This document shows positions 63,840 through 64,000 of a stretch of DNA of 64,000 nt, one piece after another. The DNA is from Neodontobutis hainanensis (lineage: Eukaryota; Chordata; Actinopteri; Gobiiformes; Odontobutidae). Where the stretch lies: positions 4,454,501 through 4,518,500 of the forward strand of contig JALDNG010000001.1 of assembly GCA_024349245.1 (NCBI GenBank), written 5' to 3'. The notes beneath the pieces were generated by a model. That model was not told the DNA's origin. It searched no databases and worked only from the letters and a program-made list of their open reading frames with translations. Positions within the stretch are counted from its first letter, which is position 1; the number at the start of each line of letters is the position of its first letter. The position numbers and the translations under genes were made by a program.

Positions 63840-64000
63840 TATCTAAAAATGAGTCTGTCTCTAAACTCTATTGACATAAACATTGTTCTTCATGTTTTTC
63901 CTTTTCCGTATGTTAATTTGAGACCATGTCTAACTCTGGAGCATGCTCAGTGCGCTATGTCTAACGTTAATCGATGTAATTCGTTAACATGCAGCAATAA
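63840..64000 (+). mobile_element. Partial copy of the 27297-27961 element
   Basis: Phrases AAACATTGTTCTTCATG and GGAGCATGCTCAGTGC parallel 27691-27760 in the same order and orientation. The element is cut by the window edge and lies in a nab1 intron. Confidence 0.55.

Noticed and set aside
1..64000. CRISPR arrays, operons or phage-like systems
   Set aside because: The window is a vertebrate nuclear genome; tandem repeats seen are micro- and minisatellites without spacer structure.

Overview
The window is vertebrate, almost certainly teleost, nuclear DNA. Genes are split by GT-AG introns. The protein fragments match vertebrate aldehyde oxidase, ARL4C and NAB1. The non-coding DNA is full of typical fish repeats: two tRNA-derived SINE families, a Tc1-like element, hAT-type elements and 3' ends of non-LTR retrotransposons. 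The human homologues of all three genes lie on chromosome 2q (from general knowledge), so this looks like a conserved synteny block. Layout: (1) Positions 209-23665, minus strand: an aldehyde oxidase (aox) gene, 33 exons in frame, 1221 codons, with the last few C-terminal exons beyond the left edge. Its reading frame is intact although its introns hold SINE, hAT, Tc1 and LINE debris. A linker exon between the iron-sulphur and FAD domains is tandemly duplicated, and both copies keep splice sites and frame. (2) Positions 28695-29279, minus strand: a single-exon arl4c gene (194 residues) in a GC-rich island. (3) Positions about 29.7-54.9 kb: a repeat-rich stretch without a recognisable gene. It holds several transposon fragments, a few exon-like open segments, and perfect EGR-family motifs (GCGTGGGCG) at 44.1, 46.4 and 46.45 kb. 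(4) Positions 54.95-55.2 kb: a CpG-rich segment with two more perfect EGR motifs. (5) Positions about 56.2-63.4 kb, plus strand: nab1, with a non-coding first exon, a 5.2-kb first intron and four coding exons (365 codons); its 3' end lies beyond the right edge. How the genes work together: aox encodes a cytosolic molybdo-flavoenzyme, arl4c a membrane-binding small GTPase and nab1 a nuclear co-repressor of EGR zinc-finger factors; they share no pathway. The strongest regulatory idea is local: the EGR motif clusters lie upstream of the gene for an EGR co-repressor, as expected for a feedback loop. The least explained feature is a set of minus-strand exon-like segments at 58.4, 57.5 and 54.2 kb that join in one reading frame and would run antisense across the nab1 promoter. 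I could not identify that protein.
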